The notes under the pieces are model-generated. The model ran no database searches. It was not told where the DNA came from and worked only from the letters and a program-made list of their open reading frames with translations. From NCBI RefSeq assembly GCF_005239225.2, contig NC_133297.1, positions 20,869,882-20,933,881 on the forward strand: a DNA stretch of 64,000 nt, written 5' to 3'. Origin of the DNA: Populus alba. Taxonomy: Eukaryota; Streptophyta; Magnoliopsida; Malpighiales; Salicaceae. The translations under genes were made by a program, and so were the position numbers. This document shows, one piece after another, positions 9,655-21,292 of this stretch; positions within the stretch are counted from its first letter, which is position 1; each line of letters starts with the position of its first letter.

Positions 9655-10390
9655 TCCCCGTAATTGCTTGATGTTCTAGGGTAGTGGCCAATTCTTAATA
9701 GCATGTAGCTTTGCTGGATCGGTAGCCACTCTTGCCTTAGAGAGGACATGGCCTAGGTACTCAACCTTGTCATCACCGAAGACACATTTACTTTCCTTTG
9801 CTACCAGTTTATGTGTCTTGAGTATTACAAAAATGACCTGTAGATGATCCACGAGCTTTATGTAGAACTTGCTGTAAACTAAAATATCATCAAAAAAGAT
9901 TAGAACAAACCTCCTCAAATGAGCTCTAAACACTTCATTCATTAGGCTTTGAAAGGTATTGAGGGCGTTAATGAGACCAAAGGGCATCACTAAGAACTTA
10001 AAGTGTATGTTGTATGTTTTGAATGTTGTTTTATGTATGCCCTTTGAGCTCATCCGAATCCGGTGGTAGCTGGAGCATAAATCAATTTTGAAGAAAACTA
10101 TTGCCCCTATTAACTCTTCCAGTAGCTCTTTAATTAAGGGTACGAAAAATTTATTTTTGACTGTCAACTTGTTGAGGGCCTTATAATCGACACACAACCA
10201 TCAGGTAAGGTCTTTTTTCTTCACAAGCACGACAAGGATGCAAAAGGACTGTTGCTTGGTTGGACTGTGCCATCACCTATCATTTCAAAGATCATCCCTT
10301 CCACCATATCCTTCCATAAACTAGAATACTTGCACGACTAGAGATTAACAGGTTAGGCTCCCTCCTTTAATGGAATGGTGTGATATTCAA
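9655..10390 (-). pseudogene. Ty3/gypsy reverse transcriptase fragment
   Basis: The minus strand encodes the palm and fingers of a gypsy RT: CVDYKALNKLTVKNKF, FFKIDLCSSYHRIRM, VMPFGLINALNTFQSLMN, the catalytic FFDDILVYS (a YxDD-like box with Phe-Phe), and ECLGHVLS-type thumb sequence. Open reading covers 10197-9676; homology extends with stops to about 10390. It belongs to the same element as 8456-9362 and 6486-6577. Confidence 0.85.
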
Positions 10391-11008
10391 GTAAAAATAA
10401 GTTTTAAAATAGATTTTTTAGATCCAAAAACTTGAACCTGATTTTTTAATCGCTAGAGATGATTGGGAAATATTGCTAATTACGACAAGTACTTTGTCAT
10501 ATCTCAAAAAAAAAAAAAAACATCTTATGCTCTTGGCTGTTGGTTTCTTGGCCAGGCATGCAAGCCTAGCTTGTCAAGCCTAACAACGTATGATCTTTTT
10601 TGTTTGTTTGTTTGTGTTTAAAAATTTTAATCAATACCCTCCTTTTCTATGTAATGTTCTTATTTAAATCGTAATTGATGCTCTCTTTCTGATTTTTCTT
10701 CATACAATTTGCTCATTTTTTTAAATATTAGTTTTTTATATATAGTTATGTTGATTTTTTATAATATTTTAAAGAGATTATTTTAATTTCTTTCTAATAT
10801 ATTTGATATAAATAATAAATAAACTGTACTTGTATAATATATTTATAAAAATAAAAATTATTTGTTCTTGGTAAAAAACCTCTAAGTACAAATTAAAAAA
10901 TAGGGTTAAATATTCCCATGCTCATCTATTTTTTTGCTTTTTAAAAAAATATTAGTTTTTTTATTTTATAATTTAATTATTCTTAACAACTCTTTCTTAG
11001 TTTATATA

Positions 11009-11075
<67 letters not shown>

Positions 11076-11366
11076 CACGGACACGCACATATGTAATTTA
11101 TCGATAGTTCCATGCAAGAAATTACCATTCAGTGGATTTCCAAACAAAACATTGAGTTTCAAACGCAGTTAAAATACGAGGGAGGGATATAACGGAAAAT
11201 GAATAATGGAGTAAGAACGAAAACATAAAAAGTCTTGGGACCGTTATGTCTCCTTATTGAAAATCAGGGATAGCTTTTGATTCCTCCCAAATATTTGTGG
11301 GGCTCCCCTGAGGTCCTATCCGTTAAATCGGACCAGCTCATTTGAAACCCAAACAAACTCGTTACC
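10391..11366. other. Intergenic region upstream of the MPH2-like gene
   Basis: AT-rich, with no coding sequence I can support. It contains a poly-A tract near 10507 and a long (TA)n run. The last ~200 bp before the ATG probably hold the core promoter and 5' UTR of the downstream gene, but I see no certain TATA box. Confidence 0.6.
11008..11068. repeat. (TA)n microsatellite
   Basis: An almost uninterrupted run of TA dinucleotides with one TGTG interruption near its start, about 300 bp upstream of the MPH2-like start codon. Confidence 0.95.
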
Positions 11367-13374
11367 ATGGCAACAGCCGCATCTGCTTCCCTCTCACTTC
11401 TCCCTCCAAAACCCCAAATCTCCAGCAAACGACATGAAAATCAACGTCGTCTGCTCCTACCCAAACTCTCTCGCAGAGACGCTGCCTTGCTCTCATTCCT
11501 CGCTCTCGTCCCTTCCGCTCCTGCTTCTGCCTTCTCCGTCGGCATCTGTAAGCAAGACTACACTCTCTCATCGCTCATTAAATGCTGGTTAATTTCTCGC
11601 TAATTGCTTTCAAAACCCTAATTATGCAGCAGGACCGAAGGACTGGCTGAAAGATCAAAAGAAGAAGACTGCGAAATATATATTGGCTCCTATCGATGCC
11701 TCCCGTGAAATCCTTCGCTCTGCCTATCTCTTGCTAAGTAAGTAAGGTTTCACCCTTTTTTTGTTGATTTTTTAAATAGGGTTAATTTGGCTTGTTCTTG
11801 GCAGCGGACAGTCAATCCGAATTTAAGGAAGAGAAATTAGAGGAAGTTCAAAGACTGTTAAAATCTGCCGCTAGGGATTGTGTTCCTCAAGATAGGAATT
11901 CGTTTGTTGCGTTTCAGGCTAATACAGGAGTGGAGGTTTGTGCATTTTGTTATCATGTATCTTCGTAATTAGGGTTTTGATTAATCGTTTTAAGTAATCA
12001 TAGGCTTGATTTTAATGTGAATAGGTTTGCACGTTTCGTTTGATTGTGAAGAATGCTGCTTCCTTACTTGATAAAAAGGACCCTGCAAAGTTGGAAGCAG
12101 AAGCTATTTTGGATGATCTTATAAGGTAACCACCTTTTCTTCTGTTTTTAGTACATTGAAACAAATATAAACTACTGCATTGTATTAACATTCCAAACCT
12201 GTGCTCATTTGAAGATGATTTTTTCCATTGTTGTTAAATTTTGAATGTATATCAACAAAGATGAAACTGTCTTTTAATTGTTTATAAAGTAGTAATAACG
12301 ACTGCATTTAGTCTGGTTATGATTTATAAACCAAATATATGGATTTTGACCTAAGTACCCTCCCATAAATGCAGAAGCAAATAAATGTTACTTTCATTAC
12401 CAACCACTTCAAAATAAAGCAAATGCTGATGGAATTTGGAGATAATTAGTAAATGCTGTGGAAAATGTTTAGCTTATTTAGGCTTCCCAATTCCAAAATC
12501 AACCTAGAGACTTAACATTGTGATTTATGTTATGTGAATAATTCATGATTGATTTTGTAACATTCACTTAAGAGCATTTTGCTTAATGATTATTGTACTG
12601 TAGATCTTTCACTTCCCTTGATGGTCTGGCGAATGAAGCTAATGTTCAACTTGCTTCTGACAGGTACGTTTTCCATACTATGCTTATAAGAACCAAACTG
12701 ATCAGTGAATTTGATTGTTAATTATTTTTGTTTGGGAAGGAGATGACCGGAAGGGAGGGGAGGAAAATGGAGGGGACTGATAAGTTAACCTTGTCTGGGA
12801 AAAAAAATTAATACGAGGGGAAGGGAAATTGTATAACCTCCAGTCCCTCCGTTTTATTAAAATATCTCCTCCCAAATTGGGGGTAATGGAGGCAAGGGAA
12901 TAAATTTTGGACTCAAATTTACGATTATATCCTCGTTATTTATTCATGAAAATTTATTCAAGCAACATGAATGTAATCTGATAACAAGACCTCTCTTTCT
13001 CATCCTTTAAGCAAATAAAGAAATTTTTTTGACCTCCCCTAAAAAATTCCCTAACATTGGTTCTTCTTGCTAGCAGGGTTGCATACCTTGTTTGTTAACA
13101 TTTTAATTTGGTGAAATCTTTTGTCAAAAAGTTTAGTTCTTAATACCTGTTCTTCATTTCTCCGAATTTGTGAATCGTGGCAGTCAATATGCTTGTCAAG
13201 TGAAGCTGAATTGCATGTATGAGCCCATTTAGCATTCCTCCTGACAATTTTCTAACACGCTCTCCCATCATCCTTTCTGTTTTTGGCAGACAGAAGGTTG
13301 CTGATGCACTCATGAATACTATATCTTCACTTGATAAATTCGAGCAGGGTGTAAAGGACTGCCTTGAAGCTTGA
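11367..13374 (+). CDS. MPH2: Thylakoid lumenal 16.5 kDa-like protein (MPH2-like), six exons
   Basis: Exons by GT-AG sites and frame: 11367-11547, 11630-11737, 11805-11935, 12025-12125, 12604-12663, 13290-13374. Together they give 666 nt, 221 residues, with no internal stop. The start ACCATGGC has a good plant context. The N-terminus is a chloroplast transit peptide followed by a Tat-type lumen signal: SRRD, then a hydrophobic stretch (AALLSFLALVP), then ASA just before AFSVGIS. The mature part (GPKDWLKDQKKK, APIDASREILRSAYLLL, RDCVPQDRNSFVAFQ, TGVEVCTFRLIVKNAASLLD, SLDKFEQGVKDCLEA) resembles the Arabidopsis 16.5 kDa lumen protein MPH2 (At4g02530 from memory), which supports photosystem II repair under changing light. 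Mostly helical, with three Cys. The family call rests on recall of motifs; the exon structure is well supported. Confidence 0.85.
12730..13040. repeat. Possible short transposon relic in intron 5 of the MPH2-like gene
   Basis: The 626-bp fifth intron holds a G/A-rich stretch (GGAGGGGAGG near 12758-12778) and complementary CCTCC-rich stretches (12838-12880 and around 13030). This looks like a decayed inverted-repeat element. I could not define ends or a target duplication. Confidence 0.35.
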
Positions 13375-14500
13375 CAATTCAGGTCTTCTTCCAGAATTAG
13401 AGCATTCAGGTTGTGGTCAAGGTCTTATAGATATTTTTCCCTTTCAGAGATGGTTTTTACTTGATTTGTTTTTCTTTCTGCTTGATTACTGTTGCCCCTT
13501 TTCATGGTTTTTTTTGTTAAATCCTTGATAGAGGCAAGGTATCTGTATCATAGTATATCACAACTGGAACAATTCAGTTTGGTTATGCGTAGTTCCCTTG
13601 TATTTTGTTTGCCTTTTTGCATCAGCTGTGGAATTCACGTACCGGGACAGGAAGCTCTCTCTCTCTCTCGCTCTCTCTCTGTCGGTGGAGAAGATAAACT
13701 ACCCATGCTTTCTATTGACTTGTTAACCTGCCCCAGCATCGACTGATATGGGTAATAAGAAAAACTGTCCAGGATTGCTCCATTTTATGAAAATTCAATA
13801 GACCGGTGATTATCTGTTCTTTTGTAAACATGGTGACAAAATTGACGCCATACGAGATAAGGTAAGGTATAATGCAGTTTTGACTCAATATATGTAGAGG
13901 GTGTTTTGACCGATGATTCGACCACTATGCTTAAATGAGACAAGGAGCCCTTTCAAAACTCTAAGAGCATCTAAAATAGCTTAATAGCCATTTTAACTAG
14001 CACTCTGAAAAATGTAATCATATTTCTATGCTCTTTAAAGTGGGAATCATGAATATTTTATTGTTTTTTTTATTATTTAAATTATATGTGAGATGAATAA
14101 AGTGTATGCCTTTCTAATTATTTTATTATAATAGAAATTAAAAAAAATGCAACACTTAAAGAAATAATAAAAACTTAAATAATGCATACTAATTAAAATC
14201 ATTATCATGTCATTTAGCTATTATTTTCATTTGATGTATCTTATAATATTCAATTAAATATCAAGACATGCTCGAATATTATTCACTCTTGTTTCAATAA
14301 TTTTATTTTTTCATAATAACAATCTTGTTTTGTTAAATCTTTTGCCTTTTTATGTTTGTATTTGCTTTCTCTTTCTTTGAAGCAAATGATTTTTTTTAAA
14401 AAATCTTATTTCTTATGTTATGTTCTTTGTAATCCTCTGAGATGGAACATAAAAACTTGTGCCACCGTATATCTTATTTAGCTTGCTTCTTTGCCACCTT
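13375..14500. other. 3' UTR and intergenic sequence
   Basis: Follows the MPH2-like stop codon. The first few hundred bases probably include the 3' UTR. A (TC)n-like tract lies at 13659-13680. The rest is AT-rich with no supported gene. Confidence 0.55.
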
Positions 14501-14625
14501 TCTGTCTATAGGGGTCTCTATTAGAGCCGTCGCCAAATACATCTTCTTCCAAGTCAATCGGGAGTTGCATTTCAGCAATTTGGCTTCTAATGGCTCTGCC
14601 ACTTAAAAGGGTACCTGTAATCAGC
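14490..14625 (-). other. Unrecognised coding-like scrap
   Basis: The minus strand reads open for about 45 codons, including SGRAIRSQIAEMQLPIDLEE and then DVFGDGSNRDPYRQ, ending at a stop near 14480. Composition looks protein-like (acidic and polar) and differs from the AT-rich surroundings. It may be the last exon of a gene or part of a pseudogene, as it sits next to a prohibitin fragment. I do not recognise the family. Confidence 0.35.
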
Positions 14626-14643
14626 ATGCTTATGAAAAGAAAT

Positions 14644-14840
14644 TCAAGCACCCGAACTTGGACCTCCCTGCCTCTTGCCGCGCAGCCAGTTTCTGCTCTT
14701 CAGCCCTTGAGAACTCCACTCCATTGAACTGAGTGACCACAGCCTCCAGCACCTCATTGCCGATCGAGGGGAGCACCTTCTCATCGTGCTCGAGCCCAAG
14801 GTGCTGAAAGATATGAGGCAGACATGACACCTTCTCAAAT
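14644..14840 (-). pseudogene. Prohibitin pseudogene fragment
   Basis: The minus strand reads CLPHIFQHLGLEHDEK, then VLPSIGNEVLEAVVTQFN, then GVEFSRAEEQKLAARQEA. These are two conserved blocks of mitochondrial prohibitin (the SPFH core and the start of the C-terminal coiled coil). In an intact protein they are separated by roughly 45 residues; here QFN is joined directly to GVEFSRA, an internal deletion. There is no start codon and no rest of the gene, and no introns are seen. A dead fragment, probably from a processed or captured copy. Confidence 0.7.
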
Positions 14841-14879
14841 AACAATTTTTCAGTCAAATATACACAACAAAAATACAAT

Positions 14880-16590
14880 CATACACATTGACCATGTAAA
14901 ATCCTGATTCAGTCTGATTTTAGTAAAAGAAAATGAAAAAAAAAAAAAAACCCAGAAGACTTCAGTCCTCTCTCAATTTCCAGAGCCAAAATCCCAATTC
15001 ATAATTTAACAGCCCAGCTAAACAATACAGCGAAAAGCTAAACCAGTATCTCTTTCTTTTTGCTAGCAGTCTGAACTACAAACCCCATCTCCCAAACTTT
15101 TGATAGCTCACCCAAAACCAAATCTAGCTCCAAAAACCCTTTTTGTCTGCTCATATACAACAACCTTGAACACAATCATCTGGATCTGTTTGTCATGCCT
15201 TCTGTGCCAACAAAGAACAAAGGGAAGAAGAGAAACGAGGAGGGGGACTCAAATCAAGAAAGAAGCCCTGGTGTGCTATCGTTGAGACCTGAGACGGTTA
15301 CCTCTATTTTTCTTTTTCTCTGTTTTTTGACAGCAAAACAAGGAAATGATATAAAATATTGCCTCTCTTAGCTCTTTGATTTTAAGACGTTGTCCATGAC
15401 CCGCATTTGCATTTAACACTGAGCATGCATGACTCCACAGCATTTGAATCCCTTTGCCGGCCAGCTCAGATTTCAGTGTGAGGCTCCCAGTTGTTATCAC
15501 AGACCGGACCGGCCTCTTGACTACCAACGGTAGCCGTACAGCAGAAGTAATTCTAATTTCCCTCCTGAACTGGTGATGGTGTTTTGCGATGATAAAACTA
15601 CCAAAAAAACTTAACTAGGATCTGTTTCCTGAAAATTCATACCAAGGCTGAACAAGCAAGGTTACCCCGTATAAGAACATGGGTGAGGTTTAGTTTTGTT
15701 CAAGTCCAAATATAATAAGCTATGTAAGAATGTAAAATTCAAAGAGATACATCTTCACATCATTTTGCTAAGAATGAAGAATTTTCACATCCACTAGGGA
15801 GTTATGTTATTTTAAAATATATTTTTTGTTCACAAACAGATTAAAATAAATTTTTTATTTTAAAAAAATTATTTTTGATATTATTATATTAAAATAATCT
15901 AAAAACATAAAAAAAAAATATTAATTTAAAATAAAAAATACTTTTGAAACGCAAAAATGATCAAGATTGGAAAAGTAAATTTCAATTCTGGCCTTGTAGA
16001 TTTGTCAATATCTTGCTTCGGTTTAAGATTTCTCAACATTATCTTCAAAAAAGTTTTAATGTTACTCATGCTCATTAGATAATCATTTGGTTTTTGAGTT
16101 TTGTGTTTTCTTTTTAAATTTTGATTTTAAAGAAAGGAAAAATAAAAAGGAAAACAAGAAATATAAAAACAAATTTTGATTTTTTATTAGCTATTTAATA
16201 GCAAGAAGTGATATTGAAATTTCTTAAAAACTGCAAGAGTAAAATTAAATAAATAAAACAAAACTAGAAATATTAATGAATCAATAAATGTAAGAGCATA
16301 ATTTATTGAAAAAGCGAAAGAATTCCATGTAGCAAGTTTTAATATCATGCTGACGAAGGCACAATCTTAGACAAATATGAAAACATCACACCAACATAAA
16401 TATTCTTGTGCTATTGGATTTATTACGTCAAAATAATAATGATGCACAACTTGACATCGAGATCACAAATAGGAGCAGAATCATACATTCAAAACATGGA
16501 ATAAAATGGATGATTTGGTCAAAGTTTTTTGTTAGAATTTCTGGTTCCCCACTAAATTTTAGAAGCCTAATTCCTCACTATATATATATC
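14880..16590. other. Intergenic region without a supported gene
   Basis: Contains short open frames (for example minus strand 15527-15276) with no family I recognise. An A/T-rich stretch with many TTTTAAAA-type runs at about 15800-15960 looks like a common dispersed plant repeat. No promoter or RNA gene is evident. Confidence 0.5.
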
Positions 16591-16599
16591 TTTTTTACT

Positions 16600-17142
16600 A
16601 CATAAGAACACAAGTAAACAAAAACATAAAACACATGGTAAAACAGGAAAATCCCAATCTTTATTACTCTTAACAAAGGAAATGATACACAAGTCTCTCT
16701 TGTGAGTGATATGTATGTTCTTTACATGCTACACGATTAATTATGATATATTTATACATAGTTTATATGGACATTTACAATAAAAAAAACTGCCTCCTAA
16801 AGCTAATAACAAATCTGGCTAGTTTTCCATTAATAAATCTAGCCAGTTTTCCATAAAATCGATAACTATCAATAATTGTCGACAAATGCCCCTGACTATT
16901 GTAATCTTTTTTGGTTTGCCACCAATCAATTAGCACCCATGCCAGAATAAATGTGTGTTCTGCTCATTTTAGACAGTTCATTGTGCAAATCAAAATTCAT
17001 GTTGAACATGAACCAAATGTTCGTACAAATTGTTACACACAATGTTTATCAAATCTGCCACTGAATGTCTAGGCTGCCACTTCCTAAGACATCTTCACAA
17101 TAATGTTTTTATTGGTGTGTCCTTACACCTAGGTCTGTAACA
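16600..17142 (-). mobile_element. LTR (or part) of chromovirus-like gypsy copy I
   Basis: On the minus strand the segment begins TGTTACAGACC right after a purine-rich tract (GACGAGGGAGGTT at 17143-17156, the likely polypurine tract). It is about 75-80% similar to 19230-19772, read in the same orientation. The far end near 16600 is where similarity to the second copy stops; I did not find a clean CA terminus or target duplication. Confidence 0.6.
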
Positions 17143-17207
17143 AACCTCCCTCGTCAAAAGGACCTCACAATCTCATCGGATCATAAGTGATATACTCCTC
17201 CACTAAG

Positions 17208-17981
17208 AGTGTGTTTGGTATTACGGTAGCTGTTGTGATTGTGATTTGAAAAAAGTTATTTTATAAAAAGAACTTTTAGTTGAGGTTGGTTTGAAAAAAT
17301 AGGTGTTTGGTTAAAACTATGGTTGAAATTGAGGTTGAAGAAAAAATAGTTTTAATATATTTGGTTTAAGAATGCTTTTGAAATTGAGGTTATAAAATAA
17401 TTTTAAAAAATATATATTAATATTGATGGTTTTTAATTTAAATATTGTGGATTTAACTATTACTATTACATCATAAAATAAATCACACTTTATATAAAAA
17501 AAATTACTTTAACAAAAAATATCTACAATTCCATTACGTACAAAATTCATCCGACAAGAACTATAAAATTAGGTAAAATATTATCAAGAAGAAAATTAAG
17601 ATTACAATACAAGTAAATTTAATTCACCTTAAACTAATTTTTTTTAAAAAAATTGTTGTTCACGTTCATGTGAACAGTGCGAGTGAAATCAATTAACTGC
17701 ACTAATTTTTCAAAAAATAAAAAACAAAGAAAAAAAAAATTGTTCAGCGAACAGTGGAGGCATGCTCCACTATTCACTAAACAGTAGCATGAATTAGAAA
17801 CACGCGTGAATTAGAAACATGCCGCGCAGGAAGCAGCTCCTAGCTACTTCCCCTTTTCTTGTGTTTCAAATGCAACAGCACATGGGACTCAGCAAACAGT
17901 AACACGTGTTTATTATTAACCAAACAGCTTGTTGCATGAAATTGTAGGAAACGTGGATGCAACCACGTTGCCAAACGGTTT
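17208..17981. mobile_element. 774-bp MITE-like element inside gypsy copy I
   Basis: It is absent from the otherwise parallel copy II (near 19835), which marks its boundaries. Ends are AGTGTGTTTGGTATT at the left and ...CCAAACGGTTT at the right, imperfect inverted repeats of the TTTGGT/ACCAAA kind. CTAAG occurs at 17203-17207 and 17982-17986, consistent with a target duplication. The interior has no ORF; it is AT-rich, with ACAGT-type short repeats. Probably hAT-like and non-autonomous. Confidence 0.65.
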
Positions 17982-17985
17982 CTAA

Positions 17986-19030
17986 GTCTTCAAACTACCA
18001 CAAGTTAGTATCCCTTTCCCAAAAAACCTCCTTGTCATTTTCCTATTTCACTAAAAACTTAGTTTGCCTATTCTTCTTATAATGCCCGAGTTTTTTATGG
18101 TCCATGATCTTGATGATTTTATTGTCAATTTGTTTGCAAATTATCGGACGAGCTTGCTGCAGCTTACTTTTTGCTGGATGTTCATGATCTTTATGAAAAG
18201 GTTTCAAGTAAGTCACATGAAATGTTAAGGTGAAGCTTCATAAATAGCTTCAACTTGTGAGTAACAATCCCTATTTTCTCTTTAATATCAAATGTCCTAT
18301 TATACTTCGACACCAACCCTCGGTGTTGATTCTTCCCAATTATCTTTTCTCAACTTTGTGGAGTCTTCTTTAGCAATACCTTGTCGCCTTCATCAAACTC
18401 CAATGATCTTTTTGTTTTGATTTATGTAGTTCTACATTTGTTTGCTTGCCTTACACAAATTGCCTTGATTTTGTTCAAAAAACTTTTCTCTTTCCTTTAC
18501 AAATCTATACGCGGTTGGGTTTTTTTCCCTGACTTCTACATTGAAATGTTGGCTGCGGCTTAAGGCTACACTACCAACACCAATTTAAATGGACTTGCTT
18601 TTATGGCCTATGATCTATAAATGTTATAATATAATTGAGTGTTGTCAAACAACTCTAGCCAATTTTATTGAGTTGTTATCACATAATATCTTACATATTC
18701 CTTTACAAAAGCATAATTCTTTCCATTTGCTTATTGGTTTATGAATTGTTAGCAATTAAGAATTTTAGTTATGTTCCTATTAAGCCAAACAATATAGTTT
18801 TAAAACCTAGTAATCAATCGTTCATTACAATCACTTATAATATCAAACGGAACCCTAAAATATTTCATAACACTCTTATAGAATAACTCGGTAGCTACTT
18901 CAACAATGTATATTATTGGCACAACCACAAATATAATATACTTCATGAACATTTCAACGATAACCATCACCACATCCATTTCATCCACTTTCATAAACCC
19001 CACAAAAAATCCATTGAAATTGAAATCCAT
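17986..19030 (-). pseudogene. Chromovirus-like gypsy remnant I: integrase core and chromodomain end
   Basis: Reading down the minus strand: integrase core (MDFNFNGFFVGFMKVDEMD, then VPFDIISDCNERLITRF) at 19030-18800. Then comes the post-integrase tail (KIIGKNQHRGLVSKYNRTFDI at about 18340-18280) and chromodomain-like sequence (KFLVKWESDK..FWE near 18060-17990). The gene then runs through the MITE towards its polypurine tract at 17143. Many stops and frameshifts; RT and protease are not present here. Confidence 0.65.
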
Positions 19031-19229
19031 TTAGTCCATCATTTTCATTTCTTTTTTATGTGTTAAGTTAAAATAGAATATTGTCACATGGTTTAATCTT
19101 TTGTTAGAATTTTAAACCAGATGCGATAGCCTAGTCCCCTATTATAATCAACCTTTCTCAGCAATTTCACTCATGTGTTTACCTATAATCTAAGTGTTTC
19201 AATCCCTAAAACACTTCCGTAATCTTTTG

Positions 19230-19772
19230 TTTATTATAAGCAAGCTGAAAAACACAAGTAAACAAGAATAGAACAATCTATAATATATAGGAAAATCCAA
19301 ACCTTTATTACTCTTAACAAAGGAATCAATACACAAATATCTCTTATGTGTGCAATGCATATACTCTGTCATCCTACACACTAATAATGGTTTATTTATA
19401 CATAGTTTAGATAGACCCTTACAAAAATTGCCTCTCAAGGCTAAGGACAAATTTGACTAGTTTTTCATAAAATTAGTAATTGCAGATAATTCAACAATAA
19501 CCCCCTCTAATAGTTCCAATCTTTCTTGGCCTATCTCTAAACTAATAGGCGAGTCTGCTGACACTTATGCCATCAAAATAGATATGTTTCTATATATTTT
19601 GGATATTCCATTGTCTAGCTCTAAACTCGCATTAAACATAAATCTAATATCTGTATGAATTGTTGTACACATTGTATGTCGAATATGCCATTGCTCGTAT
19701 AGGCTTCCTCTTCCCAAGGCATCTTCACAACAATGTTTTTGCTGGCGTGCCCTCATGCCTTTGTCTATAACA
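19230..19772 (-). mobile_element. LTR (or part) of chromovirus-like gypsy copy II
   Basis: Starts TGTTATAGAC on the minus strand directly after the purine tract GTGGGGGAGGTT (19773-19785) and is the direct-repeat partner of 16600-17142. Its low-coordinate end is near 19230, just before the integrase core of copy I. The two copies therefore lie head-to-tail, not as the two LTRs of one element. Confidence 0.6.
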
Positions 19773-19785
19773 AACCTCCCCCACT

Positions 19786-20640
19786 AGAAGGACCCAAAAT
19801 CTTTGTCAGAATAGAAGTGAGATACTATTGTACTAAGTTTTTAAACTACCACAAGTGTCACTTTCTCGTGAAACCTCCTTGCCATTTTTCCATTTCACTA
19901 AAAACTCATTTTGCTTATTTTTCTTATGCTTCCCAAGTCTTCAATGGTCCATGATTTTGATGATTTTATTATCAAATTATTTGTGAATCATTAGAGGAGT
20001 TTGCTATGATTTACTTCTTTCCAGATCATCATGATCTTCATAAAAAGGTTTCAAATAACTCATATGAAATAGTGGGTAAAGCTTCAGTATTTCTGACAAC
20101 TTCAACTTGTAAGCACCACCCCCTATTTTATCCTTAATCTTAAATGGTCCATCATACTCCTGCATCGATCCTCGATGTCGATTCTTCCTAGCTATCCTTT
20201 TTTCAAATATATAGAGTCAACCTTAGCAATATCTTGTCATTTTTATCAAGCTTTAATTATTTTCATTTTAGATTTGCATATTTTTTGTATCCATTTATAT
20301 GCCCTATACAAACTATCTTGAATTATAAGATACTATTCATCAAATTATAAAATATAAATGGAGTATTGGTTAACCCAAATGGAAAACCACGAACTCATAT
20401 GCATCATACCTCGTCACACATGTTTTATGCTTATCTCCCTCAACAATCCTTAATTGCCAATAATCAGACCTCAAATCCAACTTTGTAAAGATAGAAGCTC
20501 GATTCAGCTTGTCCATCAAATCATGCATCAATAACACCAAATATTTATTCTTTATTGTCATCTTATTAAATGTATGATAATTAATATCGCACTTGTGCAA
20601 TGTCGCGAAGAATGCTTCCACTCTTAGCATGGTATATGGA
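19786..20640 (-). pseudogene. Chromovirus-like gypsy remnant II: RT fragment joined to chromodomain end
   Basis: At 20630-20370 the minus strand reads RT fingers and palm: KMTIKNKYLVLLMHDLMD, FTKLDLRSDYWQLRIVEGDK, then CVTRYDAYEFVVFHLG. After a short spacer, 20300-19790 is parallel to the tail and chromodomain part of copy I. RNase H and the integrase core, which should lie between, are missing, so an internal deletion of 2-3 kb is inferred. Not coding. Confidence 0.7.
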
Positions 20641-20644
20641 AAAT

Positions 20645-20720
20645 TGAGAAAATAGGAGAAATAAAAAATTCTTGTCTTTTATCAGTGGAAAGAGGGAATG
20701 AGAGTCGTCAGTCTTTATTT
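20645..20720 (-). other. Fragment resembling the primer-site end of a Tat/Ogre LTR
   Basis: The 17-mer ATTCTTGTCTTTTATCA at 20668-20684 recurs at 57932-57948 inside the LTR next to a primer site, and both are followed within 30 bases by GAGTCG. This suggests that the tandem repeats to the right lie in, or next to, a decayed Tat/Ogre-type LTR. Confidence 0.4.
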
Positions 20721-20939
20721 TATTTTTGTTTTGGAAGAAAAGGAAGTGAATTTGGGAAATAACTCAAAAATAGGTTATGATAGTTGCTCCCTGTTTTACA
20801 ATCCTTTCGATAGAAAGTCTCGTAAGAGACTTTAGATAGTAAACTTTGTAAAGAAAAAAAAAAGAGAGATAATAGACTCGCCATATCAAGAAATGATGAA
20901 TTCTTTTGAAATTGTTTGAAGTGAACGCACTTAGAGAAA

Positions 20940-21292
20940 AAATACAAAGATTTTTGAAATGGTCGAATTGTTATGGGTGACCTACCCAAGGAAAAAAAAA
21001 TGAAAAGGAGTCTTTAAGATGCTCGCATTGTAATGGGTGACTTGCCTTAGTGGAACAAGTTTTTAAAGCGGTCTCATTGTAATGAGTGATCTGCTCAAGA
21101 AAAATATAAAGATTTTTCAGAAATGATCTCATTGAAATAGGTGACATACCTAGGTAGAAAATATAAAGATTTTTCAGAAATGATCTCATTGAAATAGGTA
21201 ACCTATCCAGGTGAAAAAACAAAGATTTTTTAGAAATGGTCTCATTATAATAATGGGCGACCTGCCCAGGAAAAACTCAAAGATTTTTCAAA
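20940..21292. repeat. Minisatellite, left part (units of about 50-65 bp)
   Basis: Five to six diverged units with the shared core AAAGATTTTT, then TGGTCTCATTGTAATGGGTG, then ACCTACCCAGGTGAAAA. The array stops at the target duplication of the inserted LTR (21293-21297) and resumes at 24649. Confidence 0.85.

Noticed and set aside
15276..15527. Minus-strand frame of 83 codons with balanced composition
   Set aside because: No family recognised, no splice or start context that decides it; left as unannotated intergenic sequence.
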